In this document: piece by piece, positions 8,478 to 17,582 of the stretch
How the letters are laid out: every line of letters begins with the position of its first letter
Numbering within the stretch: the first letter of the stretch is position 1
Assembly: GCA_038396625.1 (NCBI GenBank)
Contig: CP121688.1
Location: 3,968,001-4,032,000 of the forward strand
Reading direction: 5' to 3'
DNA length: 64,000 nt
From: G038396625 sp038396625
GTDB taxonomy: Bacteria; Bacillota; Clostridia; Peptostreptococcales; Thermotaleaceae
Position numbers and translations under genes: made by a program
Notes under the pieces: generated by a model
Databases searched by the model: none
Seen by the model: the letters and a program-made list of their open reading frames with translations, nothing else
What the model was told of the DNA's origin: nothing

Positions 8478-10076
8478 ATGAAAACATTATTTACAAACGG
8501 AAAAATTGCATCCCTTGACGCTCAAAATACATTTTATGAAGCGATAGGTATTAATGGGAATAGAATTGATTTTTTAGGTTTTAACGCAGATGCTGAAAAA
8601 ATAACCTCTCATTATGATGAAGTCATTTCTCTTGAAGGTAGACTGCTCCTTCCAGGATTTAACGATAGTCATATGCATCTTTTAAATTATGGATACACGC
8701 TAACAAAAATGGATTTAACCAAATTAAATTCTATTGAAAGTATGATAGAAAAAGCAAAGGATTTTATACAAATTCATTCAATTACAAGTAAAAAATGGCT
8801 CCTAGGTCGTGGATGGAACCAAGATAAACTTGCAGAAAAAAGATTTCCTAAAAGAACTGATTTGGATAAAATTTCAAAAGATATTCCTATTTTATTTACA
8901 CGTACTTGTGGTCATATAAGTGTATGTAATACAGCTGCACTCCATATGATTGGCATAGATCGTTTAGATAAAAAGGATCCTAATATAAATATTGAAGACG
9001 GAGTTTTTCAAGAAGATGCACTAAATATTTTATATAGAGCCGTACCATCCCCTTCTATAGATGATATAAAAGAAATGATCTTAACGACATGTGATCATCT
9101 CCTTAAAAACGGTATAACTTCAGTTCAAACTGACGACTTATGTAGTATGCCCGATCAAGATTACAAAAAAGTTCTTACAGCATACGAAGACCTTAATAAA
9201 GAAAAAAAGCTACCTGTTCGAATTTACCAGCAATGCTTATTTTTCGAAAGACCATCCTTTGAAGCATTCGTTGAATCAGGATATAGAACGGGTAACGGTG
9301 ATGAATTCTTTAAAATAGGTCCTCTTAAATTGCTTTTGGATGGTTCTCTTGGTGCTCGAACAGCTCTACTTAGAGAAGCCTATAGTGACTGCCCTGGAAA
9401 TAAGGGAGTTGCTTGCTTTAGCCAAAAGGAACTTGATGCGTTATTCGATTATTCTCAAAAACATGGTTTCCAAGTTGCTGCTCACGCTATAGGTGATCAA
9501 GCTATGGATATGTTTATTAATTCAATCAAAAGCGCTTCTTCTTATGATAAAAATAAGGATAATAGACACGGCATTGTTCATGCACAAATAACCAATTCAG
9601 ACATCATTCATTCCATGAAAGACCTAAGTTTAATTGCTTATGTTCAGCCAATTTTCTTAGATTACGATTTACACATCGTTCGTGATAGGGTTGGCAAGAG
9701 AGCTGATGAATCCTATGCTTTTAAGACAATGTATGATTTAGACATTAAAGTTTGTGGTGGTTCTGATGCACCTGTTGTGGGTTTTAATCCTTTTGAGAAT
9801 ATTTATTCAGCGGTAGTAAGAAAAGATTTAAACCATATGCCTGCGGAACCATATCTTTCAAACGAAAAGCTATCTGTAGCAGAAGCTTTGAAAATATTTA
9901 CTATTCACGGAGCATATAGCTCTTTTGAAGATGACATAAAAGGTTCTTTAGAGCTTGGTAAACTTGCTGACTTGGTAGTTCTAAACGAAGATATCTTCAA
10001 TGTTCCCGAAAGTGCAATCAAAGATATTTATGTTGAAATGACGATGGTTGATGGTAAAATAGTGTATAAAAAATAA
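8478..10076 (+). CDS. Metal-dependent amidohydrolase, YtcJ/AepA-like (amidohydrolase family 3)
   Basis: 532 residues, the usual length for this family. The metal motif HxH is in LLPGFNDSHMHLL (~residue 65). Later metal and catalytic histidines are in AAHAIGDQAMDMF and HGIVHAQI. The terminal catalytic Asp is in VCGGSDAPVVGFNPF. The C-terminal beta-sandwich typical of composite-domain amidohydrolases is present (LGKLADLVVLNEDIF). These cytoplasmic enzymes hydrolyse amides or N-formyl/N-acyl groups; the real substrate is unknown. Divergence from an AGCS amino-acid carrier suggests an imported amino-acid derivative, which is inference. A terminator follows at 10111. Confidence 0.9.
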   Translation: MKTLFTNGKIASLDAQNTFYEAIGINGNRIDFLGFNADAEKITSHYDEVISLEGRLLLPGFNDSHMHLLNYGYTLTKMDLTKLNSIESMIEKAKDFIQIHSITSKKWLLGRGWNQDKLAEKRFPKRTDLDKISKDIPILFTRTCGHISVCNTAALHMIGIDRLDKKDPNINIEDGVFQEDALNILYRAVPSPSIDDIKEMILTTCDHLLKNGITSVQTDDLCSMPDQDYKKVLTAYEDLNKEKKLPVRIYQQCLFFERPSFEAFVESGYRTGNGDEFFKIGPLKLLLDGSLGARTALLREAYSDCPGNKGVACFSQKELDALFDYSQKHGFQVAAHAIGDQAMDMFINSIKSASSYDKNKDNRHGIVHAQITNSDIIHSMKDLSLIAYVQPIFLDYDLHIVRDRVGKRADESYAFKTMYDLDIKVCGGSDAPVVGFNPFENIYSAVVRKDLNHMPAEPYLSNEKLSVAEALKIFTIHGAYSSFEDDIKGSLELGKLADLVVLNEDIFNVPESAIKDIYVEMTMVDGKIVYKK

Positions 10077-10110
10077 TTTTAATTTCAAATAATATAAATC
10101 GATAGTTAGA

Positions 10111-10141
10111 AGTTAAGTTGGTGCTTAGAACCAACTTAACT
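10111..10141 (+). terminator. Terminator of the amidohydrolase gene
   Basis: A 12-bp perfect stem AGTTAAGTTGGT / ACCAACTTAACT has a 7-nt loop and is followed by TTTCC. Confidence 0.7.
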
Positions 10142-10280
10142 TTCCATATCTGGGAGTATAAATAGCTCCACCCCCCTGATATTCCATCTATTACGTATAG
10201 TTATTCTTAATGCTTTCAAAATCTCTATCAGACTTTATAAATAGAAGATTGACATATAAAAACATAATTTTGAGAATAGA

Positions 10281-10304
10281 AAAAGAGCCAGGAAAAATCT
10301 GGCT
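10281..10304 (-). terminator. Terminator of the OsmC gene
   Basis: On the reverse strand the stem AGCCAG / CTGGCT is followed by CTTTTTC, directly after the OsmC stop codon. Confidence 0.7.
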
Positions 10305-10310
10305 TCTAAA

Positions 10311-10802
10311 TTATTCTAACGTTAACTCTACCTTCGTATCTAAGCTAAGCAATACTGGTGATTTTGAAAGAGCAATATCAGCAATTTCTTTTATTTCTTT
10401 TTCGGAAGCTGAAGTTTTTGCATTTAGTTTTAATTTAGGGTTAAGAATACCTCCGTCACCCTCTTCTAGTCCCAAAAATACGGCTGCATTTAAGTCTGCC
10501 TCCATATTTACATCTACCTTCTCAAGCACTATGCCCTTTTGGCTGACCATAACTTGAAATGTTATTGCAAAACAACTAGCTGCAGCTCCTACAAGATATT
10601 CTACTGGATTTGGTGCAGTATCCGTTCCTCCTAATGGTTGAGGCTCATCAACCATTATTGGCTCAAAATCTCTTATTGTAAGCTTATTTTGAACGCCATC
10701 CTTCCATGCCACATTGGCAAACCATTTTTTCATTGCTAATTGAGGATCTTCCTTCATTGCTTTCATTGTTTGCTCTACTATTTTAAAATTAATATTATTC
10801 AT
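10311..10802 (-). CDS. OsmC/Ohr-family protein
   Basis: 163 residues. GTDTAPNPVEYLVGAAASCFAI is the OsmC signature with the first redox Cys. The usual second Cys (in a CP motif) is replaced: the region reads ALSKSPVLLSL. Family members reduce organic hydroperoxides with a two-cysteine centre, so this one may be altered in activity or be a non-peroxidatic member. I set the start at the ATG at 10802 because GGGAGGATGTAAGC directly upstream is a strong ribosome site; the longer reading frame merely translates that site. The downstream neighbour on the other side is a Crp/Fnr regulator gene in the same direction. Confidence 0.88.
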   Translation of the reverse strand: MNNINFKIVEQTMKAMKEDPQLAMKKWFANVAWKDGVQNKLTIRDFEPIMVDEPQPLGGTDTAPNPVEYLVGAAASCFAITFQVMVSQKGIVLEKVDVNMEADLNAAVFLGLEEGDGGILNPKLKLNAKTSASEKEIKEIADIALSKSPVLLSLDTKVELTLE

Positions 10803-10899
10803 GCTTACATCCTCCCTATTCACTTGATATTAATATATAGTAATATATTATCAATCACTTCTTGCTTTATATGTAAGGAGGATTACATTGACTAATTCT

Positions 10900-11553
10900 T
10901 TATTCGGTTTTGATCCATACCCTATTATTATATTGTCGTATTATTCCTGTTTGTACAAGTTTATTTATTAACAGGGTTACGGTTTCTCTAGTTGATGCCA
11001 CCATTCCTGCCATATCGTGATGTGTGATAGATATAGGAATTGGAATCCAGCCTTCTTTTTCTTTATCTTTATCCGCAAGCTTTTTGAATAAAAATAAAAG
11101 CCTTTCCTCTACCTTTCCATAAGCAACCTGACTAAGCACTTCTACCATCTCTTGAAGCCTTAATGAAAAGTTACTTAAAAGCTTCATAGAAAGATCAGAA
11201 TCTTCTTTGACTATCTTTCTGATTTGATCCTTATAAATAGCTACTACCTTAACTTCTGTCAATGCTTTTGCAAGAATCTCACTATCTTTTTCAGTAAATA
11301 TATCAAACAGATGAATAAAGTCACCCTTAGATAAAATACCTATAACACATTCCTTGCCATCTCCATGTATATGAAATACATGGGCATTTCCTTCCCTAAT
11401 AAGATAAATATAATTAGATAGGTTTTTGGTTTTGCTTATAATATCTCCCTTTTTAAATATAACTTCTTTTCCTTTACTCATCCAATCCTTGACTATTGCT
11501 TCAGAGAATAAATTGCTAATACTAGTTGGATAAAGCAGATTTGTATCATCCAT
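10900..11553 (-). CDS. Crp/Fnr-family transcriptional regulator
   Basis: 217 residues. A cyclic-nucleotide-binding-like beta roll is at about 25-125 (VIFKKGDIISKTKNLSNYIYLIREGNA, GDFIHLFDIF). A long dimer helix follows, then a C-terminal winged helix (about 165-217) with DMAGMVASTRETVTLLINKL. No N-terminal Fe-S cysteine cluster like FNR is seen, so it is not obviously an oxygen sensor. It is encoded 98 bases upstream of osmC in the same direction and might control it (inference). Upstream of the gene lies decayed DNA. Confidence 0.92.
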   Translation of the reverse strand: MDDTNLLYPTSISNLFSEAIVKDWMSKGKEVIFKKGDIISKTKNLSNYIYLIREGNAHVFHIHGDGKECVIGILSKGDFIHLFDIFTEKDSEILAKALTEVKVVAIYKDQIRKIVKEDSDLSMKLLSNFSLRLQEMVEVLSQVAYGKVEERLLFLFKKLADKDKEKEGWIPIPISITHHDMAGMVASTRETVTLLINKLVQTGIIRQYNNRVWIKTE

Positions 11554-11619
11554 TTAAATCAGTACTCCCTCTTTTAAATTTTCTAATAAAGGTTGCAGTT
11601 GTTTAATTAATACAACTTG

Positions 11620-11800
11620 TGTGAATTAAGCTTTTCAATCCAAATCTCTCTCCAAGCACTTTTATATCATCCCTAAATTCTTTTAGTGTTTGTGTATCCT
11701 TTTTCAAAGATTATTCCTCCATTTTCTTTAAGATGATTGAGCAGGGTTATTGAACTTTCACTTAATAATTCATCATTCTTACTAGAACTTGATAGAAAAG
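11620..11800 (-). pseudogene. Remnant of a methyltransferase-like C-terminus
   Basis: Reading the reverse strand, one frame gives LLNHLKENGGIIFEKGYTNTK and then, after a one-base frame change, KEFRDDIKVLGERFGLKSLI. Joined, this looks like the end of a class I SAM methyltransferase. Frameshifts, and no start codon in place, show that the gene is dead. Identification is by pattern only. Confidence 0.45.
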
Positions 11801-11817
11801 TTCCTTATCCTCATTCT

Positions 11818-12235
11818 CTATTTATTCGATTTTCTTTCTCTGCTTCTTTGAACATTAGCACGGTTCCTACAACGATGTGCTACAATACTTGCTTCTAATG
11901 TTATTAGCAATAAATACATTATCACAGTGTTTACATCTATCCATTACTATTGCTTCATCTGTAGCTGCAAATGCATATATGGTTTCCACAGTAGTTTTAA
12001 GGGAATCAAACTGCTAAGCAATCGTTGTTTTATCTAATTGATTTATTGTAAAACCAATTTCTTCAGCATGAAATTTACCAGCCATAATCGTAACATTCTC
12101 AGTTAAATTCACAGACGTATTTTTATATACCAGAGTATGGTTAAAATGCAATGCTATCATCTTTGCAAAATCTATAATCCAGTTAATCTTTTCAGAATAA
12201 AATTTTGAAAACACAAGATCTAATACAACTGGGCG
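11818..12235 (-). pseudogene. Remnant of a zinc-finger (CxxC...CxxxC) protein
   Basis: The frame starting near 12235 reads VLDLVFSKFYSEKINWIIDF and continues past a stop codon at about 12014 with CKHCDNVFIANNIRSKYCS. Then in a shifted frame it reads CRNRANVQRSRERKSNK. The CxxC...C...C pattern with RNRANV resembles the C-terminal zinc-finger of DUF6076/CGNR-like proteins. One stop and one frameshift disrupt it. Confidence 0.45.
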
Positions 12236-12249
12236 CTTTCCATAAAACT

Positions 12250-12696
12250 TTGGTGAAATATGTTACAAAAAATCCTCTTTCATCTTCCTGTTCAATATAT
12301 TTGATTCGTTCAAATAGTTTTTAAATATTTTCAAAGTCATTTGCTTGAATTAAATCATCTTTTCTAATACTGTTATTCGTCTCATGTTTGTACCCAAAGC
12401 CACAAACAAATAAATATCATTAAGTCAATCCCTTTTACATCTACAGAATAATTATTTCTTTTTGAAAATCTTTTCAATCGTTCAAGTGCTCTGTTACTAA
12501 AATCAGCTCCCGTTACTTTAAAATTATTTTGCAAAAGAAATAGTGCATTTCTCCCATCTCCTCACGCAACATCAAGAATTGAACCTTTTTTAAAATATTT
12601 TGTATTTTCTACTAATGATTTTTCAGGATTTAACGGTTTATCACTTCTCTGTTCAAATTTATTATCCCAATACGCTTGATCACCCATATAATCCAT
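12250..12696 (-). pseudogene. Decayed class I SAM-dependent methyltransferase
   Basis: The ATG at 12696 has a GGGGGGATTAG ribosome site and reads MDYMGDQAYWDNKFEQRSDK, then KKGSILDVA, a TGA codon, and GDGRNALFLLQNNFKVTGAD. The TGA at 12562-12564 sits exactly where motif I normally has Cys or Gly (DxACGDGRN). Further on the frame shifts. The C-terminal piece GYKHETNNSIRKDDLIQAND ... ERGFFVTY appears in another frame, with the middle third of the protein missing. It is therefore a pseudogene, not a recoded gene. Confidence 0.65.
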
Positions 12697-12817
12697 TTTC
12701 TAATCCCCCCACCTATAGAATACTGCTTTTTTATTTATTTTCCTAAAAACATACAATCACCATTAAAATTTAATTGCCGAATATATAGGGGTTTTATCTT
12801 CATTATGATAATAAGAC

Positions 12818-12853
12818 AAATAGAGGAGATTATCAATCTATCTCCCCTATTTT
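12818..12853. repeat. Hairpin with terminator-like character
   Basis: AATAGAGGAGAT pairs with ATCTCCCCTATT across a short loop, followed on the + strand by TTTCAC. It may end transcripts from the catabolic cluster to its right. No gene is visible in 12700-13059 apart from this and the att-like site. Confidence 0.45.
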
Positions 12854-12939
12854 CACACTTATACTTGAAATAATTACTAGTATTCCTATTCCTTCTGTTA
12901 TAAATGTACAAATAGAATAGCCCTTTGAAAAAACTGCCT

Positions 12940-12957
12940 TCGCTTATGATACGGTTC
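12940..12957 (-). repeat. rlmH-type attachment-like repeat, copy A (left end of island)
   Basis: On the reverse strand the site reads GAACCGTATCATAAGCGA. It matches 15 of 18 bases of the rlmH 3' end at 30771-30788 and still encodes EPYHK by synonymous change. It is followed by AGGCAGTTTTTTC, similar to the TGCGGTTTTT that flanks SCC ends in staphylococci. The site is outside any gene. Confidence 0.7.
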
Positions 12958-13059
12958 ACCATACCGCTCTAACCGCGGTTTTTTTATATTGCTTTACTCA
13001 CTAGTGGATGATATTTACCTTTCTTCCTCTTTTTTATCCTCAAAAAATATTCTTTTATT

Positions 13060-14190
13060 TTAAAATTCTATATCTCTATAAACGATCTCACCCTCTCTTA
13101 CGGTAAGCATAGTTCTCAACAGCTTCTTACCTATAATTTTACCGCCTTCCCAATCCTCAAATAATTCCTCTTTTTCAATGATCTTTAGAACGGCTATATC
13201 AGCGCAACTTCTTGGGCTAAGACAGCCTATCTCACCTTCCATACCTATGATACGTGCTGGCGCACTTGTACATCTTTCTATTATCTCATTCATGCTTAGT
13301 CCCATATTCAAGTACTTTGAAAGCAAAAACATCATGTTAAATATCTGTGGCTTTTTGTAAAGACTTTTTACCGTTAGGTCTGTACTAATTACATCAGGAA
13401 GAAAACCATCCTTAATTGCTGCATCGGCCACCTTAAATGCAAAGTGGAATCTTGCATTCGCCACATCGAAAATAACGCCTCTTTGTCTCGCTGCTTTTAT
13501 TTCGTCATATACTTTTCCATTTTCATTAATAATTGAATGTCCAATATTATGGTAGGCATGTGTAACTACATCACCTTTTCTTAAACAGTTCACCAGTTCT
13601 GTCATTGTAACAGGAGAGTTAGTGCTATGGACAACCACCTTGACATCTATTTCCTCTGCTAACTTGACCGTTTCCTTTAAAGGCTCTATTCCTAAATCTC
13701 CTACTACATCTTTACTGAGACGCACCTTTAAACTGATTAGCTCCCCTCTGTATTTCTCAAAAAGTCTTTTAATTTTCTTTCTGTTAAAATACTCAGGATT
13801 TACATTTTCATGGTAACTACTGGTCACAAGTCCAGCGGAACAAACATTTAAATAGCATTTAATTCTCAGCTTACTGCTGTTAATAAACCCTCTATAATAT
13901 TCATAATTTGCACATCCACAGCTACCTGCATCCACAACAGTTGTTACTCCTGAAGAAAAGCAGGTAACCTCAGCAGGAATACCGATTTCTGTTAAGGGAT
14001 ATATGTGTACATGATAATCAATTAACCCTGGGGTAACAATACACCCCTTTGCATCAATTTCTTTCTCGCATTCCAAATCATCAAAGTAACCAACCCCTTT
14101 TATCTTTCCATTATTTATGACCACATCACATATTTGATCAAGTTTATTATAGGGATCAATCACTCTACCATTCCTTATAATAATATCCAT
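13060..14190 (-). CDS. Dihydroorotase-like amidohydrolase/deacetylase
   Basis: 376 residues. HxH metal motif in GLIDYHVHIYP (~residue 60); a Lys in ISLKVRLSK that could be the carbamylated bridging ligand; further metal histidines in VVVHSTN and VTHAYHN; catalytic Asp in VISTDLT. This matches the EF_0837/Atu3266 branch of D-aminoacylase/dihydroorotase-like enzymes, some of which deacylate N-acetyl amino acids or O-acetyl hydroxy acids. I used the ATG at 14190 with GGAGAATGAGGCT upstream; a TTG at 14205 is the longer option. It is last in the sigma54-controlled cluster and probably removes an acyl group from the imported acid (inference). Confidence 0.82.
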   Translation of the reverse strand: MDIIIRNGRVIDPYNKLDQICDVVINNGKIKGVGYFDDLECEKEIDAKGCIVTPGLIDYHVHIYPLTEIGIPAEVTCFSSGVTTVVDAGSCGCANYEYYRGFINSSKLRIKCYLNVCSAGLVTSSYHENVNPEYFNRKKIKRLFEKYRGELISLKVRLSKDVVGDLGIEPLKETVKLAEEIDVKVVVHSTNSPVTMTELVNCLRKGDVVTHAYHNIGHSIINENGKVYDEIKAARQRGVIFDVANARFHFAFKVADAAIKDGFLPDVISTDLTVKSLYKKPQIFNMMFLLSKYLNMGLSMNEIIERCTSAPARIIGMEGEIGCLSPRSCADIAVLKIIEKEELFEDWEGGKIIGKKLLRTMLTVREGEIVYRDIEF

Positions 14191-14417
14191 AGCCTCATTC
14201 TCCAATCATTTCGCTTAATTATCATTAATTGATTCAATCTGTAGATACACAGTTTTTGAGATTGAAAATAGACTATGAAATATCTTCGTGCTCATGTGAA
14301 GTTTTGTTCCTTTGTCTATAGAGAAAAATATTATAGAAACAAAACTTCAAAATCGCAGCAGAAAAAATTTCATAGCCCACTAGATTTTTCTTATGTTTAT
14401 CCTAAAGTTGCTTATCT

Positions 14418-15911
14418 CTAAACATTTACTGCAAATTTCTTTTCATTTAACTTCTTTCTAACTGTCATTACGATTGATAATACAGTAAGCGCTACAAATA
14501 CAGCTGAAATTGGTCTTGTGATGAATGGGAGTAAGCTACCTTCACTAGCCATTAAAGCTCTTCTTAGATTAACTTCAGCAATAGGTCCTAATATGAATCC
14601 AATAATAAATGGAGTTTTTGGTATGCTTGCTTTGTTAAAAAGAAATCCAATCAATCCAAATATCAATATAGCATAAACGTCAAATACACGGCTATTACTC
14701 GCAAATGCACCTACTGCACACAATACAGTTATTATAGGAAACAATGTGGCTTTAGGTATGTCCATCAGTTTAACAAAGTACTTTATTCCCCAATACTCAA
14801 GAACTAACATCGCAATATTTCCAACAATCAGTGCTGTGAAAATAGCATACATTATTTTGCCACTTTTTACAAAAATCAGTGGTCCTGGTGATATTCCATG
14901 TATCATCAATCCTCCGAGGAGCATTGCAGTAACTGTGTTTCCTGGAATACCCAATGTAAGTAGCGGTATCAATGAGCCACCTGTCATTGCATTATTAGAA
15001 GATTCTGATGCTACAATTCCATCTACTATTCCTGTTCCAAATTTTTCAGGATGCTTTGAAGCATTTTTAGCTGCTGAATATGCTAATAGACTAGAAGTAG
15101 AACCACCGACTCCAGGCAATATACCTATCCATAAGCCAATAAGTGACGATCTAATAAAGTTAACGAATTGCTCCTTAAATTCTTTGATACTAACACCAAA
15201 ACCCTTAACACTGTAATCAATTATTTCCCCAATCTCATCTTCTTTTCTTTTAAATGAAAATTCAAAAATATCACATATTGCAAATAGTCCTATCAGAACA
15301 GTCACAATTAAAAGTCCTGACCCAAGTTGACTTAATCCAAAGGTAAATCTTTTAAATCCATCTAACGGAGCTATTCCAATCAGTGCAGCTGTAATTCCAA
15401 ATAATCCGCTAAGCAAGCCATTTACCATTGAGTCACCAGACAAACTTGCAATAATTGTTAGTGAAAATAATGCAATCGAAAAATACTCTACTGGTGTAAA
15501 TTTGAGTGCAAATTTAGCAAGATATGGTGAAATGAATATAAGTGCAACTATACTTAGCAGTCCTCCTAAGAACGAGTATAAGATTCCCGCACCTAGAGCT
15601 TTTCCTGCTTCACCTCGCTCAGCCATCGGACCTCCGTCAAACACGGTTGCAATAGAAGAAGGTGTTCCTGGGATTTTCAAAAGTATTGCTGATATTAATC
15701 CTCCTGATATCCCACCGATATATAATCCAATTAATAATGATATACCATTTATAGGATCCATCCCAAAAGACATCGGCAAGAATAATACAACGGCCATTGT
15801 TGCAGAAAGTCCTGGAATAGATCCAAAAATTATACCTACAATAACCCCTAATGCAATTAACATCAAGCAAACTGGAGATGTTATAACTGCTAATATCCCT
15901 TCAATAATCAT
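14418..15911 (-). CDS. tctA: Tripartite tricarboxylate transporter, large membrane subunit TctA
   Basis: 497 residues and about 11-12 membrane helices. It carries the TctA signatures GVIVGIIFGSIPGLSATMAV (near residue 20-40), IGGISGGLISAILLKIPGTPSS and LGIPGNTVTAMLLGGL. With TctB and the periplasmic-type binding protein TctC it forms a secondary, cation-driven carrier for organic acids. I set the start at the ATG at 15911: AAAGGATAGTGTCT lies just upstream and the family begins here, while the longer open frame would add 53 unrelated residues overlapping tctB. An unusual 200-bp gap with a long imperfect hairpin (14230-14390) separates it from the amidohydrolase. Confidence 0.92.
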   Translation of the reverse strand: MIIEGILAVITSPVCLMLIALGVIVGIIFGSIPGLSATMAVVLFLPMSFGMDPINGISLLIGLYIGGISGGLISAILLKIPGTPSSIATVFDGGPMAERGEAGKALGAGILYSFLGGLLSIVALIFISPYLAKFALKFTPVEYFSIALFSLTIIASLSGDSMVNGLLSGLFGITAALIGIAPLDGFKRFTFGLSQLGSGLLIVTVLIGLFAICDIFEFSFKRKEDEIGEIIDYSVKGFGVSIKEFKEQFVNFIRSSLIGLWIGILPGVGGSTSSLLAYSAAKNASKHPEKFGTGIVDGIVASESSNNAMTGGSLIPLLTLGIPGNTVTAMLLGGLMIHGISPGPLIFVKSGKIMYAIFTALIVGNIAMLVLEYWGIKYFVKLMDIPKATLFPIITVLCAVGAFASNSRVFDVYAILIFGLIGFLFNKASIPKTPFIIGFILGPIAEVNLRRALMASEGSLLPFITRPISAVFVALTVLSIVMTVRKKLNEKKFAVNV

Positions 15912-15940
15912 AGACACTATCCTTTCTTTGAATTTTTGAA

Positions 15941-16429
15941 TTATCCCAGCATTCCAGCAGGCAGTACTAAATCTAGTACCCCTGTAAAAAAGAAATAAAC
16001 AACTACTGGTACTATTACAGATATTATTATTGTACTTTTTAAACCTTTTGTTATGTTCCCACCTTCCCATTTAAGCAATGTGATTTCGGCAAGTAGATAT
16101 AGGATTGAAGAAATTACAAATCCCAAACTTTTAAAACTTAATACATAAACACCAAAAATAAGAATTGTTAACAATCCTTTACCCAGCACTAGCTTAGGAG
16201 TATCTTTTTTTTCTTCATTCATTTTTAAGGCAAAAAACAATTTAAATACTGAAAGAATAACAAATCCTATGCCTACTAATTTAGGCATAAAAGAAGGTCC
16301 AACATCGTTTTCAATAACAGCATTCATTGAACTAGATAAAAACAATATACCACTTCCAAGAGCTAAAAAAGTCAATGAAGCCACTATATCTATATTTTTT
16401 TTCATCAAATTATAACCCAGTCCTTTCAT
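15941..16429 (-). CDS. tctB: Tripartite tricarboxylate transporter, small membrane subunit TctB
   Basis: 162 residues with four predicted membrane helices (DIVASLTFLALGSGILFLSS, LVGIGFVILSVFKLFFAL, LLTILIFGVYVLSFKSLGFVI and the C-terminal IIISVIVPVVVYFFFTGVL). This is the standard TctB shape. It sits between tctC and tctA in the usual order. A second ATG at 16405 (MKKNIDIV) may be the real start; neither has a convincing ribosome site. Confidence 0.88.
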   Translation of the reverse strand: MKGLGYNLMKKNIDIVASLTFLALGSGILFLSSSMNAVIENDVGPSFMPKLVGIGFVILSVFKLFFALKMNEEKKDTPKLVLGKGLLTILIFGVYVLSFKSLGFVISSILYLLAEITLLKWEGGNITKGLKSTIIISVIVPVVVYFFFTGVLDLVLPAGMLG

Positions 16430-16538
16430 TGTTATTTTTTAGCAAGTAATTTAACACCCCTCTTTTGCTTTATGATATAAATGAGGCTCTGCATACATAA
16501 AAAATCCATGAGAACCTCATCATTTTAATATATGATGC

Positions 16539-17555
16539 TTATAGAGTGTCTTTCATTGCATTTCTCATTTTCTCAACAAGCTTTGTTTCGAAATCATAAG
16601 TTTCTTCTATTGATCTAAATTTAACTGCGCCATAGAATGATTCAACCTCTTTTTTGAATTCAGGATTTTCTGATACTTTTTTTAGTGCTGTATTGAATTT
16701 TTCAACTATAGCCTTATCAGTGCCTTTAGGGAATGCAAAAGTGTAGACTTTTTCAGTAACAACATGATATCCTTGTTCTTTTAGTGTTGGAACTTCAGGA
16801 AGCGCTGGAACCCTTTCTTCAGCCAATATACCCATAACTATAAATTCTCCAGATTCAATATAATCTTTTAATGTAATGTAATTAGCAATAAGCATATCAA
16901 CTTGCCCTCCCATAAATGCAGCTGTTCTATCTGCGCTAGAGGATCCAACGTCAAGATCTTTAAATTCTATTCCCATTTCCTCTTTCATTTGTATACTTGC
17001 ATAATGGGTAACTGAACCATGAACATTTGAATAAGTAAGCTTATTAGGATTAGCTTTGGCATATTCAACTAAATCCTTAAGATTTTTAAATCCAGAATCC
17101 TTTCTTACTACTAAAGTATAAGTATTGTCTTCTATTGCAGTTCCAGCAATATCCATATCATCAGTATATGATAAATCGGCTAAACCAGTTGCCTGTGTTA
17201 TAAGCTGTGCTGTATGTCTAAATAAAAGGTTGTAACCGTCAGCCTTAGAATCCATAACTTGATGCGCAGCATTCATACCGCTTGCACCAGCTGTATTGAC
17301 AACAACTATTGTTTCTCCCAATTCCTTTTCCAAGTATTTTGCTGCTGTTCTGGCGTATAGGTCTGTATCTCCTCCTGCATTATATGGAACAGTAACTTGA
17401 ATAGTTTTTTCTGGCCATATAATTCCCCCTTGATCAGCTTCTTCAGACGGATTAGCCTGAGTAGGTTCTGGAGTTTTGCTTGTACATCCTACTAAAGAAC
17501 TTAATGTGAAAATCATTACTAGTAAAACAATAGACAATTTCGAAAATCGTTTCAT
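16539..17555 (-). CDS. tctC: Tripartite tricarboxylate transporter substrate-binding lipoprotein TctC (Bug family)
   Basis: 338 residues. The lipoprotein signal peptide ends in SSLVGC (lipidated Cys at ~24). The Bug fold starts at WPEKTIQVTVPYNAGGDTDLYAR, with ETIVVVNTAGASGMNAA and LTYSNVHGSVTHYASIQM, the carboxylate-binding loops of the family. The protein stays attached outside the membrane and delivers the acid to TctAB. A stop at 16539 is followed by an AT-rich hairpin near 16480-16520. Substrate unknown. Confidence 0.92.
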   Translation of the reverse strand: MKRFSKLSIVLLVMIFTLSSLVGCTSKTPEPTQANPSEEADQGGIIWPEKTIQVTVPYNAGGDTDLYARTAAKYLEKELGETIVVVNTAGASGMNAAHQVMDSKADGYNLLFRHTAQLITQATGLADLSYTDDMDIAGTAIEDNTYTLVVRKDSGFKNLKDLVEYAKANPNKLTYSNVHGSVTHYASIQMKEEMGIEFKDLDVGSSSADRTAAFMGGQVDMLIANYITLKDYIESGEFIVMGILAEERVPALPEVPTLKEQGYHVVTEKVYTFAFPKGTDKAIVEKFNTALKKVSENPEFKKEVESFYGAVKFRSIEETYDFETKLVEKMRNAMKDTL

Positions 17556-17582
17556 TTCATATCATCCTTTCTTTTTTTATTT

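Noticed and set aside
11860..11875. CACGGTTC match to the rlmH att core
   Set aside because: Only 7-8 bases match and the sequence belongs to the zinc-finger remnant (RNRAN codons).
12562..12564. In-frame TGA at the Cys position of methyltransferase motif I, as in a selenocysteine codon
   Set aside because: The same gene has further frameshifts and a missing middle section, and no SECIS-like hairpin was seen right after the codon, so it is ordinary decay.
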